A DNA stretch of 64,000 nt from Pseudochelatococcus lubricantis. GTDB lineage: Bacteria; Pseudomonadota; Alphaproteobacteria; Rhizobiales; Beijerinckiaceae. Position 1 is the stretch's first letter. Each line of letters begins with the position of its first letter. Below, piece by piece: positions 24,982-33,339 of this stretch. The stretch is from NCBI RefSeq assembly GCF_011762225.1, contig NZ_JAASQI010000010.1, forward strand, positions 124,001 through 188,000, written 5' to 3'. The translations under genes and the position numbers were made by a program. The notes beneath the pieces are model-generated. The model worked only from the letters and a program-made list of their open reading frames with translations. It was not told the origin of the DNA and made no database searches.

Positions 24982-26238
24982 ATGCGCGGCAGTCTGTTTC
25001 TCAAGATATACCTCACCCTTCTGGCCAGCCTCGTCGTCGTGGCGCTCGCGGGCGCCGCCTTCCTGCAGGCGAGCCGCGACGACGAGGATCGCGGCTTCTA
25101 CGGCCGGCGCGACGCCATGCTGTCCGCCTTGCTGCCGGCCGATGCCGACCCGGCCAAAACGCGCTTCGTTCTGGAGCGGCTGGCCGAGGCATTCGATGCC
25201 GACATCGCCGTTTACGAGCCGGACGGGCGGTTGAGCATGGCGGCCGGCAATCCGCTTCCGCCCGCGCCGCCCGGCGACGCGCGCCGGCATCAGCACGGCA
25301 ACCCGTGGCGCAATTTTTCCGTCCGCCTGCCCGACGGCCGCGTGGTTGCAGGACATTTCGGCGCGCCTCCGGGCTTCCTGCCGAGCAGCCCACTCATCCT
25401 GCTGGCGCTGGTGGCCGGGGCCACAGGGCTTGCGGCCTGGCCCGCCGTGCGGGGGCTCACCCGCCGGCTGGAGCGCTTGCGCCGTGGCGTCGAGGAATGG
25501 GGCGAAGGGGACCTGACACGCCGCGTGCCCGTACAAGGCCGCGACGAGGTGGCCGCACTGGCCGGAAGCTTCAACCTCGCCGCCGAGAAGATCGAGAAGC
25601 TGGTCGAGGCGCACCGCATCCTGCTCGCCAACGCCAGCCATGAGCTGCGTTCGCCGCTCGCGCGCCTGAGAATGGCGCTCGACCTCTACGAGGCCGCGCC
25701 AAGCAGCGAGCGCAAGCGCGAAATCGTTCGCAATCTCTCAGAACTCGATGCGCTGGTCGACGAGATATTGCTGGCGAGCCGCCTGGACCATGGCGATCCC
25801 TCCGGCCTGTTGTCGGAGAGCGTCGACCTGCTGGCGCTGGCGGCGGAAGAAGGCGCGCGCCAGAACGTGGCTGTTTCGGGCGAGCCCGCCACGGTCACCG
25901 GCGATCACCGCCTGCTGTCGCGCCTCGTGCGCAATCTCGTCCAGAACGCCATCCGCCACGGTGGACCGCCCGTCATCGTCGAGGTGCGGCGCCGCAAAGG
26001 GATGGTCGAGCTGGGTGTGCGCGACCACGGACCCGGCATACCGGAAGCCGAACGCGAGAGGATATTCGAGCCCTTCTACCGGCCCGCCGGCCATGGCGAG
26101 GCAGCGGGCGGCTGGGGAATCGGGCTCGCTCTCGTGCGCAAGATCGCCGACCGCCACGGCGCGAGCGTACGCCTCGAAACGCCGGATGACGGCGGCACCC
26201 GGATCGTCGTCACCTTCCCGGTCGAGCGCACGGCCTGA
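24982..26238 (+). CDS. Sensor histidine kinase
   Basis: A 418-residue membrane kinase: TM1 about residues 7-26, a short periplasmic domain of ~100 residues, TM2 near 140, HAMP (RRLERLRRGVEEWGEGDLTRRV), H-box ANASHELRSPLARL, N-box LVRNLVQNAIRHG and G-box DHGPGIP...GWGIGLALVRKI. The ATG at 24982 with a GAGG site was chosen. A GTG at 24967 that overlaps the regulator stop (GTGA) would add five residues. It forms a two-component pair with the preceding gene. Confidence 0.92.
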   Translation: MRGSLFLKIYLTLLASLVVVALAGAAFLQASRDDEDRGFYGRRDAMLSALLPADADPAKTRFVLERLAEAFDADIAVYEPDGRLSMAAGNPLPPAPPGDARRHQHGNPWRNFSVRLPDGRVVAGHFGAPPGFLPSSPLILLALVAGATGLAAWPAVRGLTRRLERLRRGVEEWGEGDLTRRVPVQGRDEVAALAGSFNLAAEKIEKLVEAHRILLANASHELRSPLARLRMALDLYEAAPSSERKREIVRNLSELDALVDEILLASRLDHGDPSGLLSESVDLLALAAEEGARQNVAVSGEPATVTGDHRLLSRLVRNLVQNAIRHGGPPVIVEVRRRKGMVELGVRDHGPGIPEAERERIFEPFYRPAGHGEAAGGWGIGLALVRKIADRHGASVRLETPDDGGTRIVVTFPVERTA

Positions 26239-26306
26239 CGAAGCGCTCGCTCCGGGAACGCCGGAAGCGGCAGTCCAAACAGTGCATTAAAATTATTTCG
26301 AATTTT

Positions 26307-26328
26307 TAATTGCAATTTATCGCAATTA
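26307..26328. promoter_or_regulatory. Inverted repeat upstream of the sulfide cluster
   Basis: TAATTGC (26307-26313) and GCAATTA (26322-26328) form a perfect 7-bp inverted repeat with an 8-bp spacer, in an AT-rich promoter-like stretch (26285-26335) before the DUF442 gene. ArsR/SmtB-type sensors such as the sulfide sensor BigR bind AT-rich palindromes of this kind. No such gene is adjacent. Confidence 0.45.
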
Positions 26329-26380
26329 TTATTAGATGGCGTTCAGCGGGGCAAGCCCCCGATGCTTTGAGAAAACGCCG

Positions 26381-26809
26381 ATGAGACTTGTCAGGATCAA
26401 CGAACGGCTCGCCGTCAGCGAGCAGATCAGCCCCCGGAATATCGCGCCGCTGGCGCGCGCCGGCTACACGGCGATCATCAACAACCGGCCGGACCGCGAG
26501 GCTCTCCTCCAGCCCGGCGCGGATGCCATCGCCGCAGCCGCCTCCCGGGAAGGGCTCGCCTGCATCCACCTGCCGGTGACCGGGCCCGACATCACCGAGG
26601 AGACGGTTCGCGCCTTCCAGCAGGCGCTTGCCGCGAGCAGCGGGCCGGTCCTCGCCTTTTGCCGCACCGGCGCGCGCTCCTTGATTCTGTGGGCCATCGG
26701 CGAGGTTCTCGACGGCCGCATGCGCAAGGAGGACCTCATCCCCTTCGGCGCCGAACGCGGCTTCGACCTTTCCCGCGCGGTCGACTGGCTCACGGCTCAC
26801 GGTCGTTAG
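26381..26809 (+). CDS. TIGR01244/DUF442 family sulfurtransferase-like protein
   Basis: A 142-residue protein of the TIGR01244 (DUF442) family, the domain fused to an MBL domain in Blh proteins. RLAVSEQISPRNIAPLARAGYTAIINNRPD at the start and the catalytic loop AFCRTGARS (Cys94, Arg99) are diagnostic. It probably moves persulfide sulfur between sulfide oxidation and the dioxygenase encoded next. The start at 26381 was chosen because homology begins at MRLVRI; an in-frame ATG at 26336 gives an unlikely leader. Confidence 0.85.
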   Translation: MRLVRINERLAVSEQISPRNIAPLARAGYTAIINNRPDREALLQPGADAIAAAASREGLACIHLPVTGPDITEETVRAFQQALAASSGPVLAFCRTGARSLILWAIGEVLDGRMRKEDLIPFGAERGFDLSRAVDWLTAHGR

Positions 26810-26880
26810 CTCCGGGGAGCGCTCCGCGGTTCTTTGAACTCAGCGCGCACCGACAACAGACTGACGAAAAGGAGATGCTC

Positions 26881-27756
26881 ATGAAACCTGAAGTCACCGG
26901 CTTTTTCGACCCCCGCACGTGGTCGATCCAGTATGTCGTCGCCGATCCGGAAACGAAGAAATGCGCCATCGTCGATCCCGTCTACGATTTCGACGAAAGC
27001 TCCGGCCAGACTGCCTCGATGAACGCCGACCGCATCCTCGCCTTCGTCCGGGAGAAGGGCTATGCGGTCGAGTGGATTCTCGACACCCACCCGCACGCCG
27101 ACCACTTCTCGGCCGCCGCCTACCTCAAGGAAAAGACCGGCGCGCCGACCGCCATCGGCGAGAGGGTCACGCAGGTGCAGAAGCTCTGGAAGGGCTTCTA
27201 CAACTGGCCGGACTTCCCGGCCGACGGTTCGCAGTGGGACAGGCTCTTCGCCGACGGTGACACCTTCCGGGTCGGCAACATCGAGGCACGGGTGATGTTC
27301 TCGCCCGGCCACACGCTTGCGTCGATCACCTATGTCATCGGCGACGCCGCCTTCGTTCACGACACGCTGTTCATGCCCGACAGCGGCACCGCGCGGGCCG
27401 ACTTTCCCGGCGGCGATGCAAAGGTGCTGTGGAAGTCCATTCAGGCGATCCTCTCGCTGCCGGACGCCACGCGCATCTTCACCGGCCACGACTACCAGCC
27501 GGGCGGTCGCGAACCGCAATGGGAATCGACGGTGGCCGAGCAGAAGGCGAAGAACATCCACATGGCGCGATACAGGACGGAGCAGGAATTCGCCACCGCA
27601 CGCGAGGCGCGCGACAGGACGTTGCCGATGCCGAAGCTGATCCTGCATTCGCTGCAGATCAACACCAACGGCGGGCGCCTGCCCGCGCCGGAAGCAAACG
27701 GACGGCGCTACCTGAAAATTCCGCTCGACCTGCTGACCGGCGCCGCGTGGGAATGA
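26881..27756 (+). CDS. MBL-fold persulfide dioxygenase-like hydrolase
   Basis: A 291-residue metallo-beta-lactamase-fold protein with the ETHE1/Blh pattern: DTHPHADHFSAA (His70, His72, Asp74, His75), FSPGHTLAS, DTLFMPDSGTARADFPGG and TGHDYQPGG. The DSGTARADF segment is typical of persulfide dioxygenases that oxidise glutathione persulfide to sulfite. A GGAG site precedes the ATG at 26881. With the DUF442 and YeeE genes it forms a bigR-type sulfide-detoxification operon. Confidence 0.9.
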   Translation: MKPEVTGFFDPRTWSIQYVVADPETKKCAIVDPVYDFDESSGQTASMNADRILAFVREKGYAVEWILDTHPHADHFSAAAYLKEKTGAPTAIGERVTQVQKLWKGFYNWPDFPADGSQWDRLFADGDTFRVGNIEARVMFSPGHTLASITYVIGDAAFVHDTLFMPDSGTARADFPGGDAKVLWKSIQAILSLPDATRIFTGHDYQPGGREPQWESTVAEQKAKNIHMARYRTEQEFATAREARDRTLPMPKLILHSLQINTNGGRLPAPEANGRRYLKIPLDLLTGAAWE

Positions 27757-27796
27757 TGCCGGACAGGCCCACGCAGGTAACTTGCGAGACTGAACG

Positions 27797-28228
27797 ATGA
27801 CCCAATTCACTCCCCTCGCCTCCCTTGCCGGCGGCGCGCTGATCGGCCTTGCCGCCGTGCTTCTCATGGCCTTTCATGGCCGCATCGCCGGGCTTTCAGG
27901 TATTCTGGCCGGCCTCCTGCCGCCGTGGGCAGGCGGCTGGGGCTGGCGCGCCGGTTTCCTCGCAGGCGCGATCGCCGCGCCGGCGCTGATCGTGGCCTAT
28001 GCAGGCGATGCCGCCGTTTCGTTCGACAGCACCGTTCCCGCACCGTGGCTCGTCGTCGGCGGGCTGATCGTGGGGATCGGCGTGCAGCTTGGATCGGGGT
28101 GCAGTTCCGGGCACGGCGTCTGCGGCCTCGCGCGGCTATCGCGGCGTTCGATTGCGGCCACGCTCATCTTCATGGCGACGACCGCCGCCACCGTCTTCGT
28201 CATCCGCCACGTCCTGGGAGGCTTTTGA
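27797..28228 (+). CDS. YeeE/YedE (DUF395) family membrane protein, N-terminal half
   Basis: A 143-residue protein with four hydrophobic segments and the motif GIGVQLGSGCSSGHGVCGLARLS around residue 95. The Cys pair in this motif takes part in thiosulfate or sulfur passage in YeeE-type transporters. It is the first of two half-size genes that overlap as TGATG; together they equal a full-length YeeE. Inferred to import or export reduced sulfur compounds. Confidence 0.88.
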   Translation: MTQFTPLASLAGGALIGLAAVLLMAFHGRIAGLSGILAGLLPPWAGGWGWRAGFLAGAIAAPALIVAYAGDAAVSFDSTVPAPWLVVGGLIVGIGVQLGSGCSSGHGVCGLARLSRRSIAATLIFMATTAATVFVIRHVLGGF

Positions 28229-28671
28229 TGGCCCGCCTTCTCGCCGCGCTCGCCGCCGGCCTCGTTTTCGGAACTGGGATTGCCGTCTCGGGCATGATCA
28301 ATCCTGCGAAGGTGCTGAACTTCTTTGATTTCGCCGGCACCTGGGACCCGTCACTGGCGTTCGTGATGGGCGGTGCGCTGGCTGTCACGGCGCTCGGCTA
28401 CCGTCTCGTGCTGAAGCGTCCGCGGCCGCTGCTCGACGACGGCTTCCACCTGCCGACGAACCGCAAGCTCGATTGGCCGCTGCTGTCCGGCGCCGCCCTG
28501 TTCGGCGTGGGCTGGGGCATCGCCGGGTTCTGCCCGGGCGGCTCCATCCCGGCGCTGGGCCTCGGCGAAGCGAGCGCCTTCATCTTCGTCGCGTCGATGC
28601 TGGCCGGGATCGCCCTCTCCCGCTTCACGCGCAGCGCCTTCGCCGGCGCGGCGCAATCGCGCGCCGCCTGA
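28228..28671 (+). CDS. YeeE/YedE (DUF395) family membrane protein, C-terminal half
   Basis: A 147-residue partner of the preceding gene: four hydrophobic segments, with GTGIAVSGMINPAKVLNFFDFAGTWDPSL near the start and GIAGFCPGGSIPAL near residue 100, the second conserved Cys motif of the family. The ATG overlaps the upstream stop. Split DUF395 pairs of this kind are usual in bigR/sulfide operons. Confidence 0.88.
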   Translation: MARLLAALAAGLVFGTGIAVSGMINPAKVLNFFDFAGTWDPSLAFVMGGALAVTALGYRLVLKRPRPLLDDGFHLPTNRKLDWPLLSGAALFGVGWGIAGFCPGGSIPALGLGEASAFIFVASMLAGIALSRFTRSAFAGAAQSRAA

Positions 28672-28700
28672 GCGCCGAGACGAGGAAGGATAGCGCAGGC

Positions 28701-30416
28701 ATGGCTGCCGGACCCGGATGCTTCTTGCCCATTCTCGAATGGGGCAGGACCTATGACCGAGCGACGCTGACGAGCGACCTCGTGGCCGCCGTCATCGTCA
28801 CGATCATGCTGATCCCGCAATCGCTGGCCTATGCGATGCTGGCCGGCCTGCCGCCGGAAGTCGGCCTCTATGCCTCGATCCTGCCGCTCATCGCCTATGC
28901 GCTGTTCGGCACCAGCCGGACACTGGCGGTCGGGCCGGTCGCCGTCGTCTCGCTGATGACGGCCTCCGCCGTCGGCGAGGTCGCCGCACAAGGCACGGTG
29001 GACTACGCGGCGGCGGCGGTCGCGCTGGCGTTGCTGTCCGGCGCGATGCTGGTGCTGATGGGATTTTTCCGGCTGGGCTTTCTCGCCAGTTTTCTCAGCC
29101 ACCCGGTCATTTCCGGCTTCATCACCGCATCGGGCCTGCTGATCGCGGCAAGCCAACTCAAGCATATCCTCGGCGTTCAGGCCAGCGGCGACACGCTGTC
29201 CGCCATCGCGGTATCGCTCGCCGGAAACATCGCGGAGACCAGTCTCCCCACCCTGGCCATCGGGCTCACCGTGCTGGCGTTCCTCCAGTTCGCGCGCACC
29301 CGGCTCCGGCCATTGCTCGTTGGCGCGGGACTGGCGGGGCGCCCGGCGGACCTGGTCACGAAAGCGGCGCCGATTCTCGCGGTCGCCGCGACGATCCTGC
29401 TCGCATATAGCCTCGACCTCGGCGCAAGAGGCGTGGCGCTCGTGGGGGCAATTCCGCAGGGAATGCCCGCGCCGTCCTTCCCGCAAGTGTCCGTCGACAC
29501 GCTCGCCGCACTGGCGATGCCAGCCTTCCTCATCAGCGTTATCGGCTTCGTCGAGTCCGTCTCGGTCGCACAGACGCTGGCGGCGAAACGGCGCCAGCGC
29601 ATCGTGCCGGATCAGGAACTCATAGGGCTCGGCGCCGCCAACATCGCCGCCGGCCTGTCCTCGGGCTATCCCGTCACGGGCGGCTTCGCCCGTTCCGTCG
29701 TGAACTTCGACGCAGGCGCCGAAACACCCGCCGCCGGCGTCTTCACGGCGATCGGCATCGCGCTCGCCGCCCTATTCCTGACGCCGCTGCTCGCCAGCCT
29801 GCCGCAGGCGACCCTGGCCGCCACGATCATCATCGCCGTGCTCTCGCTCGTGGATTTCAGGGCCGTGCGCGACGTCCTCGCCTATTCGAAGGCCGATTTC
29901 GCGGCGATGGCGGCAACGATCCTCGTCACACTGCTGCGGGGCGTCGAGGCCGGCGTCGCCGCCGGTGTCGGCCTGTCGCTCGCCCTTCACCTCTATCGCA
30001 CGAGCAGGCCGCACATGGCGGTGGTCGGGCAGGTGCCGGGCACCGAGCACTTCCGCAATGTCGAACGCCACCACGTCGCGACGGAGCCGCACCTCCTGTC
30101 GATCCGCGTGGACGAGAGCCTCTATTTCGCCAACAGCCGCTATCTGGAGGACAGGATCGCGGCGCTCGTGGCCGGGCGGCCGGACATCCGGCACGTTATC
30201 CTGATGTGCTCCGCCGTGAATGCGATCGATGCCAGCGCGCTGGACAGCCTGAAGGAGATCAATCGCCGGCTGCGGGATGCGGGCATCGCCTTCCACCTGT
30301 CCGAGGTGAAGGGCCCGGTCATGGACCGCCTCAAGCGGACAGACTTCCTCACCGAACTGACCGGCCGCGTTTTCCTCAGCCAACACGAGGCCGTCTGCGC
30401 ACTGCGCGGTTGCTGA
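28701..30416 (+). CDS. SulP family inorganic anion transporter
   Basis: A 571-residue SulP protein: a hydrophobic core of 10-14 segments (about 30-430) containing MLIPQSLAYAMLAGLPPEVGLYASILPLIAYALFGTSRTLAVGPVAVVSLMTA, the family signature, then a C-terminal STAS domain (about 440-560) with NAIDASALDSLKEINRRL. As last gene of the sulfide cluster it may export sulfite or sulfate made by the dioxygenase, or import sulfate; direction is not deducible. The ATG at 28701 starts the recognisable N-terminus. Confidence 0.93.
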   Translation: MAAGPGCFLPILEWGRTYDRATLTSDLVAAVIVTIMLIPQSLAYAMLAGLPPEVGLYASILPLIAYALFGTSRTLAVGPVAVVSLMTASAVGEVAAQGTVDYAAAAVALALLSGAMLVLMGFFRLGFLASFLSHPVISGFITASGLLIAASQLKHILGVQASGDTLSAIAVSLAGNIAETSLPTLAIGLTVLAFLQFARTRLRPLLVGAGLAGRPADLVTKAAPILAVAATILLAYSLDLGARGVALVGAIPQGMPAPSFPQVSVDTLAALAMPAFLISVIGFVESVSVAQTLAAKRRQRIVPDQELIGLGAANIAAGLSSGYPVTGGFARSVVNFDAGAETPAAGVFTAIGIALAALFLTPLLASLPQATLAATIIIAVLSLVDFRAVRDVLAYSKADFAAMAATILVTLLRGVEAGVAAGVGLSLALHLYRTSRPHMAVVGQVPGTEHFRNVERHHVATEPHLLSIRVDESLYFANSRYLEDRIAALVAGRPDIRHVILMCSAVNAIDASALDSLKEINRRLRDAGIAFHLSEVKGPVMDRLKRTDFLTELTGRVFLSQHEAVCALRGC

Positions 30417-30446
30417 CGAAACAGGTTTCGCGCACGTTCGTCCAAC

Positions 30447-30463
30447 CTTAAGGCTGCCTTAAG
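30447..30463 (+). promoter_or_regulatory. PmrA/QseB-type box upstream of the response regulator
   Basis: CTTAAG (30447-30452), 5 bp, CTTAAG (30458-30463): an exact direct repeat with 11-bp period, the classic layout for PmrA/BasR/QseB-class regulators. It is 40 bp before the regulator start, so autoregulation is likely. Confidence 0.7.
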
Positions 30464-30503
30464 GCGCCGGAAGAATGACGATCCGGCAAGGCGGGAGCGC
30501 GGG

Positions 30504-31166
30504 ATGCGGATACTGATCGTGGAGGACGATGCATTGCTGAGGGACGGGCTGAAGGTCGGCCTGTCGCTGGCCGGCTTCACAGCCGATGCGGTCGAAAGCT
30601 GCGAGGAAGCCGATGCCGCGCTCGTCGGCCATGGCTTCGATGCCCTTGTCCTCGATCTCATGCTGCCGGATGGTTCCGGGCTCGCCATTCTGAAGGCGCT
30701 GCGCGAGCGCCGCGACGACACGCCTGTGCTGCTGCTGACGGCGCGCGACAGCGTTGCCGACCGTGTTGCCGGACTCGACACCGGCGCCGACGATTATCTT
30801 GGCAAGCCCTTCGATCTCGACGAGCTGGCGGCCCGGCTGCGCGCCCTGATCCGCCGCGCGGAGGGACGCTCCCGGGCCGTTCTCGAATGGGAGCGACTGA
30901 AGCTCGACCCCTCCTCCCGGACCGTCGAAAAGGACGGCGTGCCGATCCGCCTGTCGCGACGGGAATTCTCGATCCTGCGCGCCCTCATGAGCCATCCCGG
31001 TGCCATCCTGTCCAAGAACCGGCTGGAGGACCAGCTTTACGGCTGGCAGGAGGAGGTCGAGAGCAACGCCATCGAGGTCCACATCCATCATCTGCGCAGC
31101 AAGCTCGGCACGGAGCTGATCCAGACGGTGCGCGGCGTCGGCTACCGGCTGGGAGGAGAGCCCTGA
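30504..31166 (+). CDS. OmpR-family response regulator (QseB/PmrA-like)
   Basis: A 220-residue regulator: acidic pocket EDD (7-9), phosphoacceptor Asp51 (LVLDLMLPDGSG), LLLTARDSV, GKPFDLDEL, then a winged helix ending TVRGVGYRLGG. The QseB/PmrA-like DNA target CTTAAG-N5-CTTAAG lies upstream of this gene and of the dsbA-like gene. It overlaps the kinase start as ATGA/TGATG. Confidence 0.93.
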   Translation: MRILIVEDDALLRDGLKVGLSLAGFTADAVESCEEADAALVGHGFDALVLDLMLPDGSGLAILKALRERRDDTPVLLLTARDSVADRVAGLDTGADDYLGKPFDLDELAARLRALIRRAEGRSRAVLEWERLKLDPSSRTVEKDGVPIRLSRREFSILRALMSHPGAILSKNRLEDQLYGWQEEVESNAIEVHIHHLRSKLGTELIQTVRGVGYRLGGEP

Positions 31167-32602
31167 TGCGCTCCATCGGCACGCGCCTTTTCGTCATCCT
31201 CGGCATTACCACCGGCCTCGTCTGGCTCTCGGCGGTGGCGTGGATCTTCGTGAGCACGCGCGCGGAGATCGAGCACGTGCTGGACGCCCGCCTCATGGAA
31301 GCGGGCCGCATGGTCAATTCCCTTATCGTCAGCCAGGAGATCGACGTCGCGCGGGCGCAGGGGCTGAAACCGCCGTTTCCGGCACGGGTGCCGGCGGGCT
31401 ATGACCGGCAGTTGTCGTGTCAGATTTGGTCGTTGCAGGGGGTTCTGATCGGCCGCTCGGAAGGCGCTCCCGAAAAGAAGCTGTCGGAGCACCGCGACGG
31501 CTTTTCGCAGACCGTCATCGACGGTGAGACGTGGCGCGTGTTCGCGGTCGAGAACGCCGCGCTCGGCGTGCGGGTGCTGGTGGGCGACAACCTCAGGATC
31601 CGCGACCGGCTGGTCAACGACGTCATCCGGGGCCTGCTGCTCCCGACCCTGCTGATCCTGCCGGCCCTCGCCGGCCTGATCTGGTTCAGTATCCGGCAGG
31701 GGCTCGCACCGCTGGACAGGATCGCGCGAAACCTCTCCGCGCGGCCGGCCTCGGACCTGAGCCCGCTCGACAGCGCGGACACGGCCCGTGAGATCGCGCC
31801 GGTCGTGCAATCCCTCAACGGCCTGTTCGCCCGTGTCGCCGGCCAGCGCGAACGCGAGCGGCATTTCACCGCCTTCGCGGCGCATGAGTTGCGCACGCCG
31901 CTCGCCGGTCTCAAGACACAGGCGCAGGTCGCCCTCGCGAGCGGCGATCCCGCCATCCGGGATCGGGCGCTGCGCCAGATCGCGGTCGGTGTCGACCGCA
32001 CGGGACGGCTGGTCCGCCAATTGCTCGACATCTCCGCGATAGAAGCGGGCGAACGAGGCTGGACGAACGGCCCGACCAATCCGGGTGCGGAGCTGAAGGC
32101 GCTCGCGAACGAACTGCCGCACGCGGGAAAAGCCCTGTCGATCGCGGTCGCACCGGAACTGGAAAAGATGCGCGTCGCGATGGACCCGGACCTGTTCCGC
32201 CTTGCCGCCCGCAACCTGCTGGAGAACGCCATCAACCATTCGCCGCCCGGCGGAACCATCGCCTGCGGCCTCGCGATGAACGGCGCAGACACCATCATCG
32301 TCATCGAGGACGCAGGGCCGGGCATCCCGACGGATGAGCTGGACCAGGTCAAGGAGCGCTTCTTCCGGGGGCGCAACCGCGCGCCGGTCGGCAGCGGCCT
32401 CGGCCTCGCGATCGCGGAGCTGGCCCTTGAACAGGCCGGCTGTTCGCTGTTACTGCGCAACGCGGCAGCGGGCGGGCTCGTCGCCGGAATCGCGGTGCCT
32501 GCCACCCTCGTCAGGGGTTTCGGGAAGCCGGACGCATCGCCGGTCTCAAAGCCGCCGCCCCGGTTACCGGAGCCCACGCGGGTGCCCTTAAGGTTGCCTT
32601 AA
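31166..32602 (+). CDS. Sensor histidine kinase (QseC/PmrB-like)
   Basis: A 478-residue membrane kinase: TM1 about 8-30, a ~130-residue periplasmic domain of the 2CSK-N type (DARLMEAGRMVNSLI...DRQLSCQIWSLQGVLIGRS), TM2 about 155-175, H-box FAAHELRTPLAGLKTQAQ, N-box ARNLLENAINHSPPGG, G-box DAGPGIP and GSGLGLAI. The last five codons overlap a PmrA-type box that faces the next gene. Pairs with the preceding regulator. Confidence 0.93.
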   Translation: MRSIGTRLFVILGITTGLVWLSAVAWIFVSTRAEIEHVLDARLMEAGRMVNSLIVSQEIDVARAQGLKPPFPARVPAGYDRQLSCQIWSLQGVLIGRSEGAPEKKLSEHRDGFSQTVIDGETWRVFAVENAALGVRVLVGDNLRIRDRLVNDVIRGLLLPTLLILPALAGLIWFSIRQGLAPLDRIARNLSARPASDLSPLDSADTAREIAPVVQSLNGLFARVAGQRERERHFTAFAAHELRTPLAGLKTQAQVALASGDPAIRDRALRQIAVGVDRTGRLVRQLLDISAIEAGERGWTNGPTNPGAELKALANELPHAGKALSIAVAPELEKMRVAMDPDLFRLAARNLLENAINHSPPGGTIACGLAMNGADTIIVIEDAGPGIPTDELDQVKERFFRGRNRAPVGSGLGLAIAELALEQAGCSLLLRNAAAGGLVAGIAVPATLVRGFGKPDASPVSKPPPRLPEPTRVPLRLP

Positions 32603-32603
32603 G
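32587..32603 (+). promoter_or_regulatory. PmrA/QseB-type box upstream of the DsbA-like gene
   Basis: CTTAAG (32587-32592), GTTGC, CTTAAG (32598-32603), 62 bp before the dsbA-like start. It overlaps the end of the kinase gene, supplying its TAA stop. Same spacing as the box at 30447, so the same regulator is expected to bind. Confidence 0.68.
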
Positions 32604-32664
32604 GTCGGGAAAATGTCATCGCCGCAGCCGACGAGCGCAAGGAAGCGCCAACCAGGGAAACACC

Positions 32665-33318
32665 ATGCGACACAACCGTGAAACCAGCGCCGCCCTCCTG
32701 CAGGGCTCGAACGTCGGCCGGCGCGCCCTGCTCTCCGGTTTCGTGCTGCTGGGCGTGACCGGCCTTTCCGCGAGGGCGAGCGGTCAGGATGCGCAGCGGG
32801 ACCTGATCCTGCACGATCCTGAGGCGCCCGTGGGCGGCAATCCGGATGGCAATGTCACGATCGTGACCTTCTTCGACTACAATTGCCCGTTCTGCAAACG
32901 CTCTGTCGGACCGATGAATACGGTCGTGCGCGCGGACGGCAAGGTCCGCGTCGTCTACAAGGACTGGCCGATCCTGGCGGTGTCGTCCGTCTACGGCGCG
33001 AAACTGGCGCTCGCGGCGAAGCGTCAGGGCAAATACCTCGAAGCCCATCACGCCCTGATGAACCTCAAGGGACGGCCATCGGAAGACGACATGCACGACG
33101 CCGTTGCCAAGGCGGGTGTCAACATGAAGCGCATGGGAGCGGATGCCCAGGCCGACAGCGGCGCCATCACGGCACTGCTTCAACGCAACAATACGCAGGC
33201 GGAGGAACTCGGCCTGCGGGGAACGCCGGCCTTCCTGATCGATCCGTTCCTCATTCCCGCCGCTCTCGACGAGGCGGGCTTCCGGCAAGTCATCTCGGAC
33301 GCACGCGCCCGCGGCTGA
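32665..33318 (+). CDS. DsbA family thiol oxidoreductase (Com1-like), exported
   Basis: A 217-residue thioredoxin-fold protein with an N-terminal export signal containing Arg-Arg (NVGRRALLSGFVLLGVTGLSARA), so possibly Tat-exported. The active site is FFDYNCPFCKRS (Cys74, Cys77) and the cis-Pro loop is RGTPAFLI. Com1/BdbD-like proteins oxidise periplasmic thiols. It has its own promoter region with a PmrA-type box, linking disulfide formation to the adjacent two-component system. Confidence 0.9.
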   Translation: MRHNRETSAALLQGSNVGRRALLSGFVLLGVTGLSARASGQDAQRDLILHDPEAPVGGNPDGNVTIVTFFDYNCPFCKRSVGPMNTVVRADGKVRVVYKDWPILAVSSVYGAKLALAAKRQGKYLEAHHALMNLKGRPSEDDMHDAVAKAGVNMKRMGADAQADSGAITALLQRNNTQAEELGLRGTPAFLIDPFLIPAALDEAGFRQVISDARARG

Positions 33319-33339
33319 GCGGCGCGGCATCGCACGCTG

